From Octadecabacter sp. SW4 (lineage in GTDB: Bacteria; Pseudomonadota; Alphaproteobacteria; Rhodobacterales; Rhodobacteraceae): DNA of 64,000 bases. A model generated the notes under the pieces. It searched no databases. It worked only from the letters and a program-made list of their open reading frames with translations, and had not been told where the DNA came from. A program made the translations under genes and the position numbers. The stretch is from positions 248,001 to 312,000 of the forward strand of contig NZ_CP042819.1 in the NCBI RefSeq assembly GCF_008065155.1, in the 5' to 3' direction. This document shows, in pieces, positions 17,807 to 27,555 of this stretch (the stretch's first letter is position 1; each line of letters opens with the position of its first letter).

Positions 17807-18176
17807 ACACCATTTCGCGCCCCGCGTCGTTGCGCAGGATCAGCGTGTCACCAAGGACTTCGGACCGTGACATGGATTGAAGTGCGGTGAAAAACTGCGT
17901 CTCGGCCGCCAGATCAGGGCAGGCCATGCGCGTCGCGCCGATATTTTCGACGTTGAACGCTGGATAGGGCGCGGTTTGCGCGGCGAAATAGCTGTTGCAG
18001 GGCGCCTGGCCGGTGACGCGGCCGTCTTCGGCAAATTGGATTGTGGCGCGGGCCGTGAACGGCGCACTGTCCAGCCCGATCAGGCGAAAAACGGTGTTAG
18101 CGTCGTATCCGGACATGCCTTTGCCTCCCACACACCCCGCAAGCGCGGCGATCAAGACAAGTGGAAACAGGCGCAT
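17790..18176 (-). CDS. META/HslJ-domain lipoprotein
   Basis: A 128-residue envelope protein. The signal sequence [15 protein letters not shown] ends in a lipobox (LAGC), so it is probably lipidated. The META-type domain contains [20 protein letters not shown], where the G…CN…Y pattern is the family hallmark, and ends in a strand with [13 protein letters not shown]. The related E. coli HslJ is linked to novobiocin resistance and motility; the role here is unknown. Its 3' end overlaps recO by 17 bp, tail to tail. Confidence 0.8.
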   Translation of the reverse strand: MRLFPLVLIAALAGCVGGKGMSGYDANTVFRLIGLDSAPFTARATIQFAEDGRVTGQAPCNSYFAAQTAPYPAFNVENIGATRMACPDLAAETQFFTALQSMSRSEVLGDTLILRNDAGREMVFKAGD

Positions 18177-18227
18177 GGTTTCCTCCTACTCCCCTTGATC
18201 TATAAGAGCTGGTGCAGGCATACGACG

Positions 18228-19907
18228 CTACCCAAGCAAACGTCGCGCGATGACCTGCGCCTGAATCTCGGCGGCACCTTCAAAGATATTCAGGATGCGT
18301 GCGTCGCAGAGAATGCGGCTAACCTTGTATTCCAGCGCGAAACCATTGCCGCCGTGGATTTGCAGCGCGTTATCTGCCGCCGCCCAAGCGACCCGCGCGC
18401 CCAGCAGTTTCGCCATGCCGGCCTCAAGGTCGCAGCGGCGATCGTTGTCCTTCTCGGCGGCGCTGAAATAGGTCAGTTGGCGCGCGATCATGATCTCTAC
18501 GGCCATCATCGCCAGCTTGCCCGCGACCCGTGGAAAATCGATCAGGGATTTGCCGAATTGCTTGCGGTCCTGCGCGTATTGCATCCCTACATCAAGCGCC
18601 GATTGCGCCACGCCAATTGCGCGGGCGGCGGTCTGGATGCGGGCGGATTCGAAGGTCTGCATCAACTGCTTGAAGCCTTTGCCCTCTTCGCCACCCAGCA
18701 GGTTTTCGCCCTTCACAGTGAACCCGTCAAAGGCCAGTTCGTATTCCTTCATCCCGCGATAGCCCAGCACCTCGATCTCGCCACCGGTCATCCCGTCGGT
18801 GGGAAAGGGATTTGCATCATCGCCCGGCGTCTTTTCGGCCAGAAACATCGACAATCCGCGGTGATCGGTGCTGTCAGGATTGGTGCGGGCCAGCAAGGTC
18901 ATCACATGGGTGCGGGCGGCGTGGGTGATCCAGGTCTTGTTGCCCGTCACCCGGTAATCGTCGCCGTCCTTGACCGCGCGGGTCCGCAACGACCCAAGGT
19001 CGCTGCCGGTATTGGGTTCGGTGAACACCGCCGTGGGCAGCTTTTCAGCCGAGGCGAGCGCGGGCAGCCATTTCTGTTTCTGATCTTCAGTCCCACCGCA
19101 GATGATCAGTTCGGCGGCGATTTCGCTGCGCGTCCCCAGCGACCCCACACCGATATAGCCACGCGACAGTTCTTCGGAGACCACGCACATCGATGCTTTG
19201 GATAGGCCAAAACCACCGTATTCTTCGGGGATCGTCAGGCCGAACACGCCCATCTCGGCCAGTTCCTCGATGATTTCCATCGGGATCAATTCATCGTTCA
19301 GGTGCCAGTCATGGGCAAAGGGTTCAACCTTTTCCACGGCAAAGCGGCGGAACTGTTCGCGGATCATCTCGAGTTCATCATCAAGACCCGAGCGGCCCAC
19401 GGTAATATCAGCGCTGTGCTCCTGCATGAGTGCGACAAGGCGCATCCGCGCGGCCTGCGTATTGCCCTCTTGGGTCAGCGTCTGGATTTCAGGGGTCATC
19501 AGCCCGCGCATCTGGTCCTGGGTCAGGCCGATGTCTTGCAGGCGCACGATTTCACCTTGTGACATGGGGATGCCGCCGTAAATCTGCCAAAGATATTCAC
19601 CAAAGGCGATCTGATGGATCAGTTGTTCGACCTCGCCAAACTTGTCGTCCGCCTGCAGCCGTTCCGCCCATGCCTGCATCTGGCGAAGGCTTTCGGCGTA
19701 GGTCGCAAGCCACGCAAGACCGTGCGCGGCGGTTTGGTTTTCTTCGATCAACGTAGCTGATACGCGGTCGTCATCGGTAACGGCCGCGCGCACGTGACTT
19801 GTCGCCGTCGCAAGAATATCTTGCACAGGCGGCACAGCGGCGCCGGTCAGTTTCAAAAGATCCGTCAAAACCGGTGTTACAGCCATGTCCATTTCATCCC
19901 GCGCCAT
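18228..19907 (-). CDS. mcd: (2S)-methylsuccinyl-CoA dehydrogenase (ethylmalonyl-CoA pathway)
   Basis: FAD enzyme that oxidises methylsuccinyl-CoA to mesaconyl-CoA during acetyl-CoA assimilation. It has 559 residues: an N-terminal extension of about 165 residues precedes a complete acyl-CoA dehydrogenase core, which is the architecture of Mcd rather than of ordinary ACADs. FAD/substrate motifs include FTEPNTGSDLGSLRTRA and GNKTWITHAARTHVM. The core ends with ALQIHGGNGFALEYKVSRIL and a GAAEIQAQVIARRLL tail. The start at 19907 is preceded by GGAGGCTGAA; the longer upstream frame has no such site. Its electron acceptor would be EtfAB, encoded at 59–60.8 kb. Confidence 0.88.
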   Translation of the reverse strand: MARDEMDMAVTPVLTDLLKLTGAAVPPVQDILATATSHVRAAVTDDDRVSATLIEENQTAAHGLAWLATYAESLRQMQAWAERLQADDKFGEVEQLIHQIAFGEYLWQIYGGIPMSQGEIVRLQDIGLTQDQMRGLMTPEIQTLTQEGNTQAARMRLVALMQEHSADITVGRSGLDDELEMIREQFRRFAVEKVEPFAHDWHLNDELIPMEIIEELAEMGVFGLTIPEEYGGFGLSKASMCVVSEELSRGYIGVGSLGTRSEIAAELIICGGTEDQKQKWLPALASAEKLPTAVFTEPNTGSDLGSLRTRAVKDGDDYRVTGNKTWITHAARTHVMTLLARTNPDSTDHRGLSMFLAEKTPGDDANPFPTDGMTGGEIEVLGYRGMKEYELAFDGFTVKGENLLGGEEGKGFKQLMQTFESARIQTAARAIGVAQSALDVGMQYAQDRKQFGKSLIDFPRVAGKLAMMAVEIMIARQLTYFSAAEKDNDRRCDLEAGMAKLLGARVAWAAADNALQIHGGNGFALEYKVSRILCDARILNIFEGAAEIQAQVIARRLLG

Positions 19908-20049
19908 TTCAGCCTCCATTATGCAGGTGCAGAGATAATGTGTTTGCAACTGCAGCGCAATAATAAGTCGCAAAATGATCCGCAAAGGTAAATAAATGTC
20001 GCAGTCGAATTATCGTGCGACAAGCGAAACGGCGCGGTAAAACCCGGAT

Positions 20050-20817
20050 ATGCCTTTGATTTTTGATCAAATCGGCGCTGAAGCGCTTGTTCTTGCCAGT
20101 CTGATCACGCTGTTTGCGGGGTTGGTCAAGGGCATGGTCGGCTTTGCGATGCCGATGATCATGATTTCCGGTCTCAGCACATTGATCGCCCCTGATCTTG
20201 CACTTGCAGCACTGATTCTGCCGACATTGGTATCAAACGGCGCGCAGGCACTGCATCAGGGGCCGCGTGCCGCGTGGCAATCCGTGCGCCGTTTTGGCGT
20301 GTTTCTTGGGGTAGGGCTGGTGATGTTGTTGATCAGTGCGCAGTTCGTGCGTGTGTTGCCCGTCAACGTCATGTTCTTGCTCATCGGTGGCCCGGTCGTT
20401 CTGTTTACGGCGGTGCAGCTATTGGGTTGGAAGCCACATATCGCGCGGCCCACCCAGTGGATCGAAGCCGCGGTTGGTGGTTTTGCGGGATTTATTGGCG
20501 GGTTGTCAGGTGTTTGGGGGCCACCGACGATCGCCTATCTGACAGCCATCGACACCGAAAAGCGTGACCAGATGCGCATTCAGGGTGTGGTTTACGGGCT
20601 GGGCGCGCTGGCCCTCACGGTGGCGCATCTGCAGTCAGGGGTGCTGCGCATGGAAACCGCGCCGCTGTCAGCGCTGATGGTCGTTCCGGCGGGTATCGGG
20701 ATGTGGATCGGCCTGCGCCTGCATAACAGGATTGATCAGGCAGCGTTTCGCAAGGCAACCCTGCTGGTGCTGTTTATCGCTGGGTTGAACCTGATCCGGC
20801 GCGGGCTGTTAGGATAG
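20050..20817 (+). CDS. TauE/SafE family membrane transporter
   Basis: A 255-residue protein with about seven to eight membrane helices and an internal two-fold repeat. LITLFAGLVKGMVGFAMPMI and GGFAGFIGGLSGVWGPPTIAY are the equivalent G-rich motifs of each half and define TauE/SafE. The family exports sulfite, sulfoacetate or other organic anions. No sulfonate genes are adjacent, so the substrate is open. Its last 9 bp overlap the convergent DUF3859 gene. Confidence 0.88.
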   Translation: MPLIFDQIGAEALVLASLITLFAGLVKGMVGFAMPMIMISGLSTLIAPDLALAALILPTLVSNGAQALHQGPRAAWQSVRRFGVFLGVGLVMLLISAQFVRVLPVNVMFLLIGGPVVLFTAVQLLGWKPHIARPTQWIEAAVGGFAGFIGGLSGVWGPPTIAYLTAIDTEKRDQMRIQGVVYGLGALALTVAHLQSGVLRMETAPLSALMVVPAGIGMWIGLRLHNRIDQAAFRKATLLVLFIAGLNLIRRGLLG

Positions 20818-21366
20818 CAGATCCTCGAATCCGCAGGCGCCGGCCAGTTCCGGCACGGCTGTCGGCGGCACCACGTCAAAGCCGACACGATAGAGAACCT
20901 CGCCGTTCAGGCTTGCTTCCATTTCCCACCGCCCGACCAGAAGTTCGTAATTGTAGTCGAACTGATAAAATGTGATCGACCGTGCCGTGCCCCTGATTGC
21001 GGTGCTATAGACTTGCTGCGTTGCCCCATCTGCGCCCATCGGAGGATGCGTCACGGTCATCACCACCCCATCAAGACCAAACGGATTGGCCGACCGGGAT
21101 TTCACACCAAACCCGACACCCATAACCGCAGGAACAACGCGCGCGCGGGAAATGAACTCGGGCTCGCCCTCGATCACGTTCGTGGTGCCAGCGATGGTGC
21201 CGGGCGCATCATTGAAGCCGACGATTTCCTGCGCGCAGATCACACCGACATCAATTTCGGCGATTTGCGCGCTGACTTTGTCGTCCGGCAAAAGCTGCAC
21301 CTGCTGCGCGAGCGCGGCGCTGCCAAGGGCGAGGGCAGCGAGAAAGGGAAAGAACCGGTTGAACAT
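20809..21366 (-). CDS. secreted DUF3859-like protein
   Basis: A 185-residue exported protein. The signal peptide FFPFLAALALGSAALA-Q is followed by a beta-rich domain. DVGVICAQEIVGFNDAPGT, VMGVGFGVKSRSA and LLVGRWEMEASLNGEVLYRV suggest the DUF3859 family of Rhodobacteraceae, which has no known function. There are two Cys (ICAQ, GACGFE), perhaps a disulfide. The ATG at 21366 starts directly at the signal peptide; the frame is open from 21387. Confidence 0.6.
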   Translation of the reverse strand: MFNRFFPFLAALALGSAALAQQVQLLPDDKVSAQIAEIDVGVICAQEIVGFNDAPGTIAGTTNVIEGEPEFISRARVVPAVMGVGFGVKSRSANPFGLDGVVMTVTHPPMGADGATQQVYSTAIRGTARSITFYQFDYNYELLVGRWEMEASLNGEVLYRVGFDVVPPTAVPELAGACGFEDLLS

Positions 21367-21416
21367 GCCCCTAGGGTGGCGTGGCACGCACGCATGTTCA
21401 ACCTTGAATTTGCGCG

Positions 21417-23024
21417 CTACCCGATTGCCGCCGCTTTGACATCATCGTCGATGAACGGCACGTATTGGCCAAAGTTATCGGCAAACATCTGCACCAGCTT
21501 GGCGGCCTGAGCGTCATAGGCGTCCTTGTCGGCCCAGGTGTCGCGCGGGTTGAGCAATCCGTCATCGACATTATGCACGGAAACGGGCACGTCAAAGCCG
21601 AAATTGGGGTCTTTGCGGAACTCGCTTTCCACCAGCGACCCATCCAGCGCTGCCGTCAACAGAGCGCGCGTGGCCTTGATCGGCATCCGCGATCCGGTGC
21701 CATAGGCACCACCCGTCCAGCCGGTATTGACCAGCCAGCATGTTGCGCCGTGGCTGGCGATCTTTTCCTGCAACAGCTTGCCATAGGCTTCGGGGCGGCG
21801 TGGCATGAACGGCGCGCCAAAACAGGTGCTGAACGTGGGTTCAGGTTCTGTCACCCCGGTTTCCGTGCCCGCCACCTTTGACGTAAAGCCCGACAGGAAG
21901 TGATACATCGCCTGCGCCGGTGTCAGGCGCGAAATGGGAGGCAACACGCCGAACGCGTCACAGGTCAGCATGATGATGTTTTTGGGGTGCCCGCCCAGGG
22001 CGCTGTCCGAGGCATTGCTGATGTAGTGCAGCGGGTAGGCGCAGCGCATATTGGCCGTCAGGCTGTCATCCTCGAAATCCAGTTCTTTGGTTTCAGGATC
22101 GAACACCATGTTTTCGATAACCGTGTGCGGCATCTTGGTGGTGGCATAGATTTCAGGTTCCGCCTTTGGATCTAGGCCGATGGTCTTGGCATAACAGCCG
22201 CCCTCAAAGTTAAAGATGCCACGATCCGACCAACCGTGTTCGTCGTCCCCGATCAACACGCGGGATGGATCCGCCGACAGGGTCGTCTTGCCCGTGCCTG
22301 ACAGGCCAAAAAAAACAGCCGCATCGACAGGGTTACCCTTGGCGTGGTTGGCGCTGCAATGCATTGGCATGATGCCTTTTTCGGGCAGCAGGTAGTTCAG
22401 TAACGTGAACACCGATTTCTTGTTCTCGCCCGCGTATTCGGTGCCACAGATCAAGATCAGTTTGGCGTCGAAATTCAGCGCGATCACGGTTTCGCTGCGG
22501 CAGCCGTGGCGGGCCGGATCGGCCTTGAAGGTCGGGCAGTTGATGATTGTGTAATCGGGCACAAAGCTGGCCAGTTCGGACACTTCCGGGCGGCGCAGCA
22601 TCGTGCGTATGAATAGCCCATGCCAGACCAGTTCCGTCACCACACGCACGTCCAGACGATACGCGGGGTCGGCACCGCCGAACAGATCCTGCACCGTGTA
22701 GGTGCCGCCCTTCATGTGTTCCAGCATGTCGGCATGCAGGCGATCAAAGGCCGCAACGTCCATTGGCGGATTATTTTCCCACCAGATCGTATCCTGGACC
22801 GACGGGGTAGAGGCGACGAATTTATCCTTGGGGGATCGACCGGTGTGCTTGCCAGTGGTGACCAGCAACGTGCCGCCCTGTCCCTCGACGCCTTCACCAG
22901 CGGCAAGGGCGGCAGCCATCAATTCAGGTTCTGAGTAGTTGTAATAGACCTGGCCAAGCCCTGTGATGCCTTGATCTTCAAGCTTCATCTGCGGGTTGAC
23001 CGTTCCGTGGTCCATGTCTTTCAC
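21417..23024 (-). CDS. pckA: phosphoenolpyruvate carboxykinase (ATP)
   Basis: Gluconeogenic enzyme converting oxaloacetate and ATP to PEP, ADP and CO2. It has 535 residues. [13 protein letters not shown] binds substrate, [10 protein letters not shown] (about 240–249) is the kinase-1a P-loop, and [21 protein letters not shown] is the kinase-2 and metal region (Lys and His ligands in NHAKG). The gene diverges from chvI. Two 14-bp direct repeats in the 288-bp divergent region are candidate operators. Linkage of pckA to chvIG is conserved in alphaproteobacteria. Confidence 0.97.
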   Translation of the reverse strand: MKDMDHGTVNPQMKLEDQGITGLGQVYYNYSEPELMAAALAAGEGVEGQGGTLLVTTGKHTGRSPKDKFVASTPSVQDTIWWENNPPMDVAAFDRLHADMLEHMKGGTYTVQDLFGGADPAYRLDVRVVTELVWHGLFIRTMLRRPEVSELASFVPDYTIINCPTFKADPARHGCRSETVIALNFDAKLILICGTEYAGENKKSVFTLLNYLLPEKGIMPMHCSANHAKGNPVDAAVFFGLSGTGKTTLSADPSRVLIGDDEHGWSDRGIFNFEGGCYAKTIGLDPKAEPEIYATTKMPHTVIENMVFDPETKELDFEDDSLTANMRCAYPLHYISNASDSALGGHPKNIIMLTCDAFGVLPPISRLTPAQAMYHFLSGFTSKVAGTETGVTEPEPTFSTCFGAPFMPRRPEAYGKLLQEKIASHGATCWLVNTGWTGGAYGTGSRMPIKATRALLTAALDGSLVESEFRKDPNFGFDVPVSVHNVDDGLLNPRDTWADKDAYDAQAAKLVQMFADNFGQYVPFIDDDVKAAAIG

Positions 23025-23105
23025 TCCTGATTTGGGGCCGGTGTTGACCCAGACAAGGCTGGCTTAACATGGGTTCTTTGCGGGTGAATAGGTGGGTTTG
23101 TTATA

Positions 23106-23139
23106 GTTAGCGCAACCAAATGCCTGTTAGCGCAACCAA
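23106..23139. promoter_or_regulatory. tandem GTTAGCGCAACCAA repeats between pckA and chvI
   Basis: GTTAGCGCAACCAA occurs at 23106–23119 and again at 23126–23139, 20 bp apart start to start (about two helical turns). The core GTTAGCGCAACC is an imperfect palindrome around GCGC, as in LacI-family operators. The sites lie 82–115 bp upstream of the pckA start, so control of pckA by a LacI-type regulator such as PckR is a reasonable inference. Confidence 0.5.
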
Positions 23140-23312
23140 GGCGGGCGCTTGCCGACAAGTGAGACATTTTAGTCATTGGTTACGCTTTTTGCGCGCAAAT
23201 AAGGCAACACATCCCGACTGATTCGCACTTAGGGATTGATTCGATTGCCAAAAGCAGGGCAAAACCGTGGAAAATCAGGCAAAAAATTGCCACGAGCAGT
23301 AGGAGTAACCCC

Positions 23313-24014
23313 ATGTCGAAGATTGCACTGGTGGATGACGACAGGAATATCCTGACGTCCGTATCCATGACACTCGAGGCCGAAGGCTTTGATGTTTCCA
23401 CCTATAATGACGGTCAGGCCGCGCTTGATGCGTTTAACAAACAGATGCCCGATATGGCGGTGCTGGACATCAAGATGCCCCGCATGGATGGCATGGACCT
23501 GTTGCAGCGCCTGCGCCAGAAATCGTCGATGCCGGTGATTTTCCTGACCTCCAAGGATGACGAGATTGATGAAGTGCTTGGTCTGCGCATGGGGGCCGAC
23601 GATTATGTGAAAAAGCCTTTCTCGCAGCGCCTGCTGGTCGAACGCATCCGTGCCTTGCTGCGCCGTCAGGATGCGATTTCCGGCGAAACCATCGAAGAAA
23701 CCGAAGACACCAAGATCATGGTGCGCGGAGAGTTGACGATGGATCCGCTACGCCACGCCGTAAAGTGGAAGGGCAATGATGTGTCCCTGACCGTCACCGA
23801 ATTCCTGCTGTTGCAGGCGCTGGCCCAACGCCCTGGTTTCGTGAAATCCCGCGATCAGTTGATGGACGTGGCCTATGACGACCAAGTTTATGTGGATGAC
23901 CGCACGATCGACAGCCATATCAAGCGTCTGCGCAAAAAGATGCGCACTGCCGACGACAACTTCTCGGCAATCGAGACGCTTTATGGTATCGGATATCGCT
24001 ACAACGAAGAGTAG
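23313..24014 (+). CDS. chvI: response regulator ChvI
   Basis: OmpR-type response regulator of 233 residues. The receiver has acidic residues VDDD (8–10), phospho-acceptor Asp52 in [12 protein letters not shown] and a conserved Lys in DDYVKKPF. The winged-helix output domain (about 130–233) ends with [16 protein letters not shown] and [21 protein letters not shown] precedes the ATG. It works with ChvG, encoded immediately downstream, in acid/envelope-stress and metabolic control. Confidence 0.94.
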   Translation: MSKIALVDDDRNILTSVSMTLEAEGFDVSTYNDGQAALDAFNKQMPDMAVLDIKMPRMDGMDLLQRLRQKSSMPVIFLTSKDDEIDEVLGLRMGADDYVKKPFSQRLLVERIRALLRRQDAISGETIEETEDTKIMVRGELTMDPLRHAVKWKGNDVSLTVTEFLLLQALAQRPGFVKSRDQLMDVAYDDQVYVDDRTIDSHIKRLRKKMRTADDNFSAIETLYGIGYRYNEE

Positions 24015-24017
24015 GTG

Positions 24018-25775
24018 ATGACCGTAGCCCCGAAAATCGACATCCATGATCTGAACGCGGTCCGCTCTGCGGCCGGGTCAGGTGGGGATGTGGAACAACG
24101 GGTTGTGCTGGGCGAAGACTGGGTGTCACCCGATGCCGCCGCCGACAAGGATATGGCCGACCGCCGCCGCCGCCGCGGTTTGGTGCGCCTGAACCGTTCG
24201 CCTTTGGCACGCAAGATCATCACCTTTAACCTGCTGGCGTTGATTGTGCTGGTCGCAGGTGTGCTTTATCTGAACCCGTCACGCGACAATCTGGCATTTC
24301 AACGCGCCAGCGGTCTGGTGAACGAGGCGGAATTGATTGCCGATGTGTTCGAGGCACAGTTGCCCGCCGGTGCGCCTGTAAATCTGATTACCGGCGATGG
24401 GATCGACGCGGTGACCACCCTTGACGGGCTTGATCTGCGGGGTGGTATCAACGTCTATGTTTTCGATCCCTCTGAAACGCTTGTTGCAGAATCCGCGGGT
24501 CTGACCAGCGGTCAGGCGCAACCGATCGACGGGCTTGCGTATGATTCCGGCGGCACGCTGATCACCGATTTCCTGAATACTGTCTGGGAAGGGATCGCAG
24601 GTCTGCTTGCCCCCGAACCTGCCGAACCGGTCGCCGTGGATACCGAAGGCCATGCGCGCGCCCTTGTTGCCGACGCGATGGGTGGCGCACCCAAAGTGCA
24701 GACCCACACCGACGCAACTGGTGGCACGATCTTTGCCGTCGCGACCCCGATCATGCAGGGCAGCAGGGCCGTTGGCGTTGTCGCCTTGACCAGTGCTGCG
24801 GGCGAAATCGACGGACTTGTGCGGCGCGAACGCGAACAGCTTTTGCAGATGTTCGTGATTGGCAGCCTCGTGTCGATCGGTCTGTCGCTTGTTCTGGCCT
24901 CGACCATAGCTAATCCGCTGTCGGATTTGGCCGCCGCCGCCGAGCTGGGCCGTGATCGCAACGCGCGAAAAATGTCACCCAACCGCATTCGCATCCCTGA
25001 CCTCACAGCTCGGCCTGATGAAATCGGGCGATTGTCAGGCGCATTGCGTGGCATGGTCGCTGCCCTGTTTGAACGGATTGAAGGCAACGAACAGTTTGCC
25101 GCCGATGTCGCCCATGAAATCAAGAACCCGCTGGCCAGTCTGCGCTCAGCCGTGGGCACAATGCGGGTCGCGAAACGTGACGATCAGCGCGAACGTCTGC
25201 TGCAAGTGATCGAACACGATGTGCGCCGCCTTGACCGCCTTGTCAGCGATATTTCCAACGCCTCGCGCCTGGATAGCGAGTTGGTGAAAGAGGAAGAAGA
25301 ACCCTTTGATCTGATCAAGATGCTGACGAACCTTAGCGAATTTCTTGGGGAACAGGCGGCACAGAAGGGCATCGACTTTATCTCGGACCTGCCTGACAAG
25401 CCGATCATCGTGCATGGCCTTGAAGGGCGGTTGGCGCAGGTTTTCGTCAACCTGATTACCAATGCCACATCGTTCTGCGAAGATGGCGATGCGATCCGCG
25501 TCTGGGCCCGCAAGCGCGAAAACCGCGTGCTTGTCGTTGTCGAAGACACAGGCCCCGGCATCCCCGACGAGGCGCTGACCAAGGTATTCAAACGGTTCTA
25601 TTCGGAACGCCCTGAAGGGCAGTTTGGCAATAACTCCGGCCTTGGCCTTGCGATTTCCAAGCAGATCGTCGAAGCGCACGGCGGCGTGATCTGGGCTGAG
25701 AATATCCGCCCCACCGAGATGGATATCACATCGGAACCGCTTGGCGCGCGATTTGTGGTCGGCCTTCCGGTCTGA
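24018..25775 (+). CDS. chvG: sensor histidine kinase ChvG
   Basis: Two-helix inner-membrane sensor of 585 residues. TM1 is at about 60–80 (IITFNLLALIVLVAGVLYL) and TM2 at about 275–295, with a periplasmic domain between. A HAMP segment is followed by the HisKA box FAADVAHEIKNPLASLRSA with the phospho-His, and the HATPase motifs NLITNATSFC, DTGPGIP and GLGLAISKQIVEAHGG. It starts 3 bp after the chvI stop (GTG at 24015 or ATG at 24018). The N-terminal cytoplasmic extension has a run of Arg (RRRRGLVRL) before TM1. Confidence 0.93.
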   Translation: MTVAPKIDIHDLNAVRSAAGSGGDVEQRVVLGEDWVSPDAAADKDMADRRRRRGLVRLNRSPLARKIITFNLLALIVLVAGVLYLNPSRDNLAFQRASGLVNEAELIADVFEAQLPAGAPVNLITGDGIDAVTTLDGLDLRGGINVYVFDPSETLVAESAGLTSGQAQPIDGLAYDSGGTLITDFLNTVWEGIAGLLAPEPAEPVAVDTEGHARALVADAMGGAPKVQTHTDATGGTIFAVATPIMQGSRAVGVVALTSAAGEIDGLVRREREQLLQMFVIGSLVSIGLSLVLASTIANPLSDLAAAAELGRDRNARKMSPNRIRIPDLTARPDEIGRLSGALRGMVAALFERIEGNEQFAADVAHEIKNPLASLRSAVGTMRVAKRDDQRERLLQVIEHDVRRLDRLVSDISNASRLDSELVKEEEEPFDLIKMLTNLSEFLGEQAAQKGIDFISDLPDKPIIVHGLEGRLAQVFVNLITNATSFCEDGDAIRVWARKRENRVLVVVEDTGPGIPDEALTKVFKRFYSERPEGQFGNNSGLGLAISKQIVEAHGGVIWAENIRPTEMDITSEPLGARFVVGLPV

Positions 25776-25782
25776 GCGGCGC

Positions 25783-26226
25783 GTGCCACTCGCCTTTCCT
25801 GATAGCCCCGATGGCACCCTGAATATCCACGCTTCCTGCGTCTCCGTCCAAGGGCGCGGCGTGCTGATCTGCGGCCCCTCGGGCAGCGGAAAATCGGCCC
25901 TCGCGCTGCACTTGATGGCGCTGGGCGCGGACCTTGTCGCCGATGATCGCACGCTTCTGCGCAACACCGGTGATACGCTGACCGCAAGCGCCGTTGCTAC
26001 CATTCACGGCCTGATCGAAGCACGGGGCGTGGGCATTCTGAACGCCGCCGCGACGCAAGCGGCCCTGCATCTGTGCATAGATCTGGGCACTACGGAAATA
26101 GAACGGCTCCCCCCGTTACGCAGCGTCAATGTGATGGGGCACGCGATCCCCTTGCTTCACCGCGCCCCTTACGATCATTTTGGCGCGGCAATCTTGCAGA
26201 TACTCAGACACGGGCGCCACAGCTAA
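25783..26226 (+). CDS. hprK: short HPr kinase/phosphorylase (HprK C-terminal type)
   Basis: A kinase of about 147 residues with only the C-terminal P-loop domain of HprK, as usual in alphaproteobacteria. Visible are NIHASCVSVQGRGVLI, the P-loop GPSGSGKSALALHLM, the catalytic-type LVADDRTLL and RGVGILN near the C-terminal loop. It phosphorylates HPr on its regulatory serine. A GTG at 25783, 7 bp after chvG, is the preferred start; a TTG at 25741 would overlap chvG. It is part of the chvIG–hprK–rapZ–EIIA–HPr operon. Confidence 0.88.
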   Translation: MPLAFPDSPDGTLNIHASCVSVQGRGVLICGPSGSGKSALALHLMALGADLVADDRTLLRNTGDTLTASAVATIHGLIEARGVGILNAAATQAALHLCIDLGTTEIERLPPLRSVNVMGHAIPLLHRAPYDHFGAAILQILRHGRHS

Positions 26227-27159
26227 ATGACCGATCAACCGCCTGACATCCAGACCGAGCCGTCACCACACAGGGTCGTCCTTGTGACCGGCCCGTCTGG
26301 AGCGGGCCGTTCAACGGCGATGCGCGCCCTCGAGGATGCGGGCCACGAGGTGATTGACAACCTGCCGTTGTCCTTGCTGCCCCGTTTGCTTGATGGTCCG
26401 CCTCATGATCATCCGCTTGCCGTGGTCGTCGACGTGCGTAACCGTGATTTCAGTGTCGATGGATTTCTGGATATGACTCGCGCCCTGGCCGAAGATGTGC
26501 ATGTGGCATTTCAACTGCTGTTTCTTGACTGTTCCGAGGATGTGCTGGTGCAGCGTTATTCGGAAACGCGCCGCCGCCATCCGCTGACCCCCACGACAAC
26601 ACCGCTTGAGGGTATCCATGAAGAACTGGAGCTGTTGCTGCCGATCCGCGCACGCGCCGATGTGCTGATCAACACGACCGGCCTGACCCCCCATGAGTTG
26701 CGTGCCGAAATCGAGATGTGGTTCGTCCCCAAGGACAGCCCGAACCTTGCGGTATCCGTACAGTCGTTCTCCTATAAACGCGGGCTGCCTCGAGGGCTTG
26801 ATATCGTGATGGACTGTCGCTTTTTGCGCAATCCGCATTGGGACCCGGCGCTGCGCGCGCTTGACGGGCGCGACAGTGCCGTCGCCGAGTATGTGCAGGC
26901 CGACCCGAATTTCGCAGCCTTCACCGAGCAGATCGAAAATATGGCCACCCTGCTGATCCCCGCCTATAAGGCCGAAGGGAAATCGCATCTTTCGATCGGT
27001 TTTGGTTGCACCGGCGGGCAACATCGATCCGTTGCCGTAGCGGAAAGATTTGCCCAAACCCTTGCACAAGCGGGATGGCAAGTATCTAAACGCCATCGGG
27101 AGATTGAACGCCGCGCGATTGGGACATCGGCGGCACAGGCACAGGGGCAAACTGCGTGA
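26227..27159 (+). CDS. rapZ: RapZ/YvcJ family nucleotide-binding RNase adapter
   Basis: A 310-residue protein with an N-terminal P-loop (VTGPSGAGRSTAMRALEDAG) and Walker-B-like VVVDVRNRDF. The C-terminal domain has SFSYKRGLPRGLDIVMDCRF and SIGFGCTGGQHRSVAVAERFA. In enterobacteria RapZ directs RNase E to the small RNA GlmZ and senses glucosamine-6-phosphate; in other groups the role is less clear. The gene starts immediately after hprK and overlaps the EIIA start by 4 bp. Confidence 0.93.
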   Translation: MTDQPPDIQTEPSPHRVVLVTGPSGAGRSTAMRALEDAGHEVIDNLPLSLLPRLLDGPPHDHPLAVVVDVRNRDFSVDGFLDMTRALAEDVHVAFQLLFLDCSEDVLVQRYSETRRRHPLTPTTTPLEGIHEELELLLPIRARADVLINTTGLTPHELRAEIEMWFVPKDSPNLAVSVQSFSYKRGLPRGLDIVMDCRFLRNPHWDPALRALDGRDSAVAEYVQADPNFAAFTEQIENMATLLIPAYKAEGKSHLSIGFGCTGGQHRSVAVAERFAQTLAQAGWQVSKRHREIERRAIGTSAAQAQGQTA

Positions 27160-27548
27160 TCGGGATCGTGATCGTGGCGCATGGTGGGTTGGCGATGGAA
27201 TACCTCGCTGCTGTCGAACACGTGGTCGGCAAACAATCTGGTATTATCGCCATTGCGATCCAGCCCGACGATGACCGCGCCGCCAAGCAAAACGAGATTT
27301 GCGATGCCGCCGACGCGGTTGAAGTCGGTGATGGTGTTGTGATCGTGACAGATATGTTCGGCGGCTCGCCATCCAATCTGTCGCTGCGCGCCTGTAGCCC
27401 GGAAAACCGCCGTATTCTTTATGGCGCGAACCTGCCAATGCTGGTGAAATTGGCAAAAAGCCGCAATAAATCGGTGCCTGATGCCGTGGCTGCTGCGCTT
27501 GACGCTGGCCGTAAATACATAGACAGCCATTCTGTTGACCAAAATTGA
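27156..27548 (+). CDS. PTS EIIA component, mannose (ManX) family
   Basis: A 130-residue cytosolic phosphocarrier. The phosphorylatable His9 lies in IVIVAHGGLAMEYL, and the later VVIVTDMFGGSPSNLS is the conserved dimer/active-site loop. No EIIB, EIIC or EIID genes are near, so it probably serves a regulatory PTS rather than sugar uptake, as in other alphaproteobacteria. It starts at GTG overlapping the rapZ stop. Confidence 0.9.
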   Translation: MIGIVIVAHGGLAMEYLAAVEHVVGKQSGIIAIAIQPDDDRAAKQNEICDAADAVEVGDGVVIVTDMFGGSPSNLSLRACSPENRRILYGANLPMLVKLAKSRNKSVPDAVAAALDAGRKYIDSHSVDQN

Positions 27549-27555
27549 GGCCAAG

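Noticed and set aside
17877-19205. 442-codon open frame on the plus strand
   Set aside because: It is antisense to the META lipoprotein and mcd, and shows no recognisable family motif.
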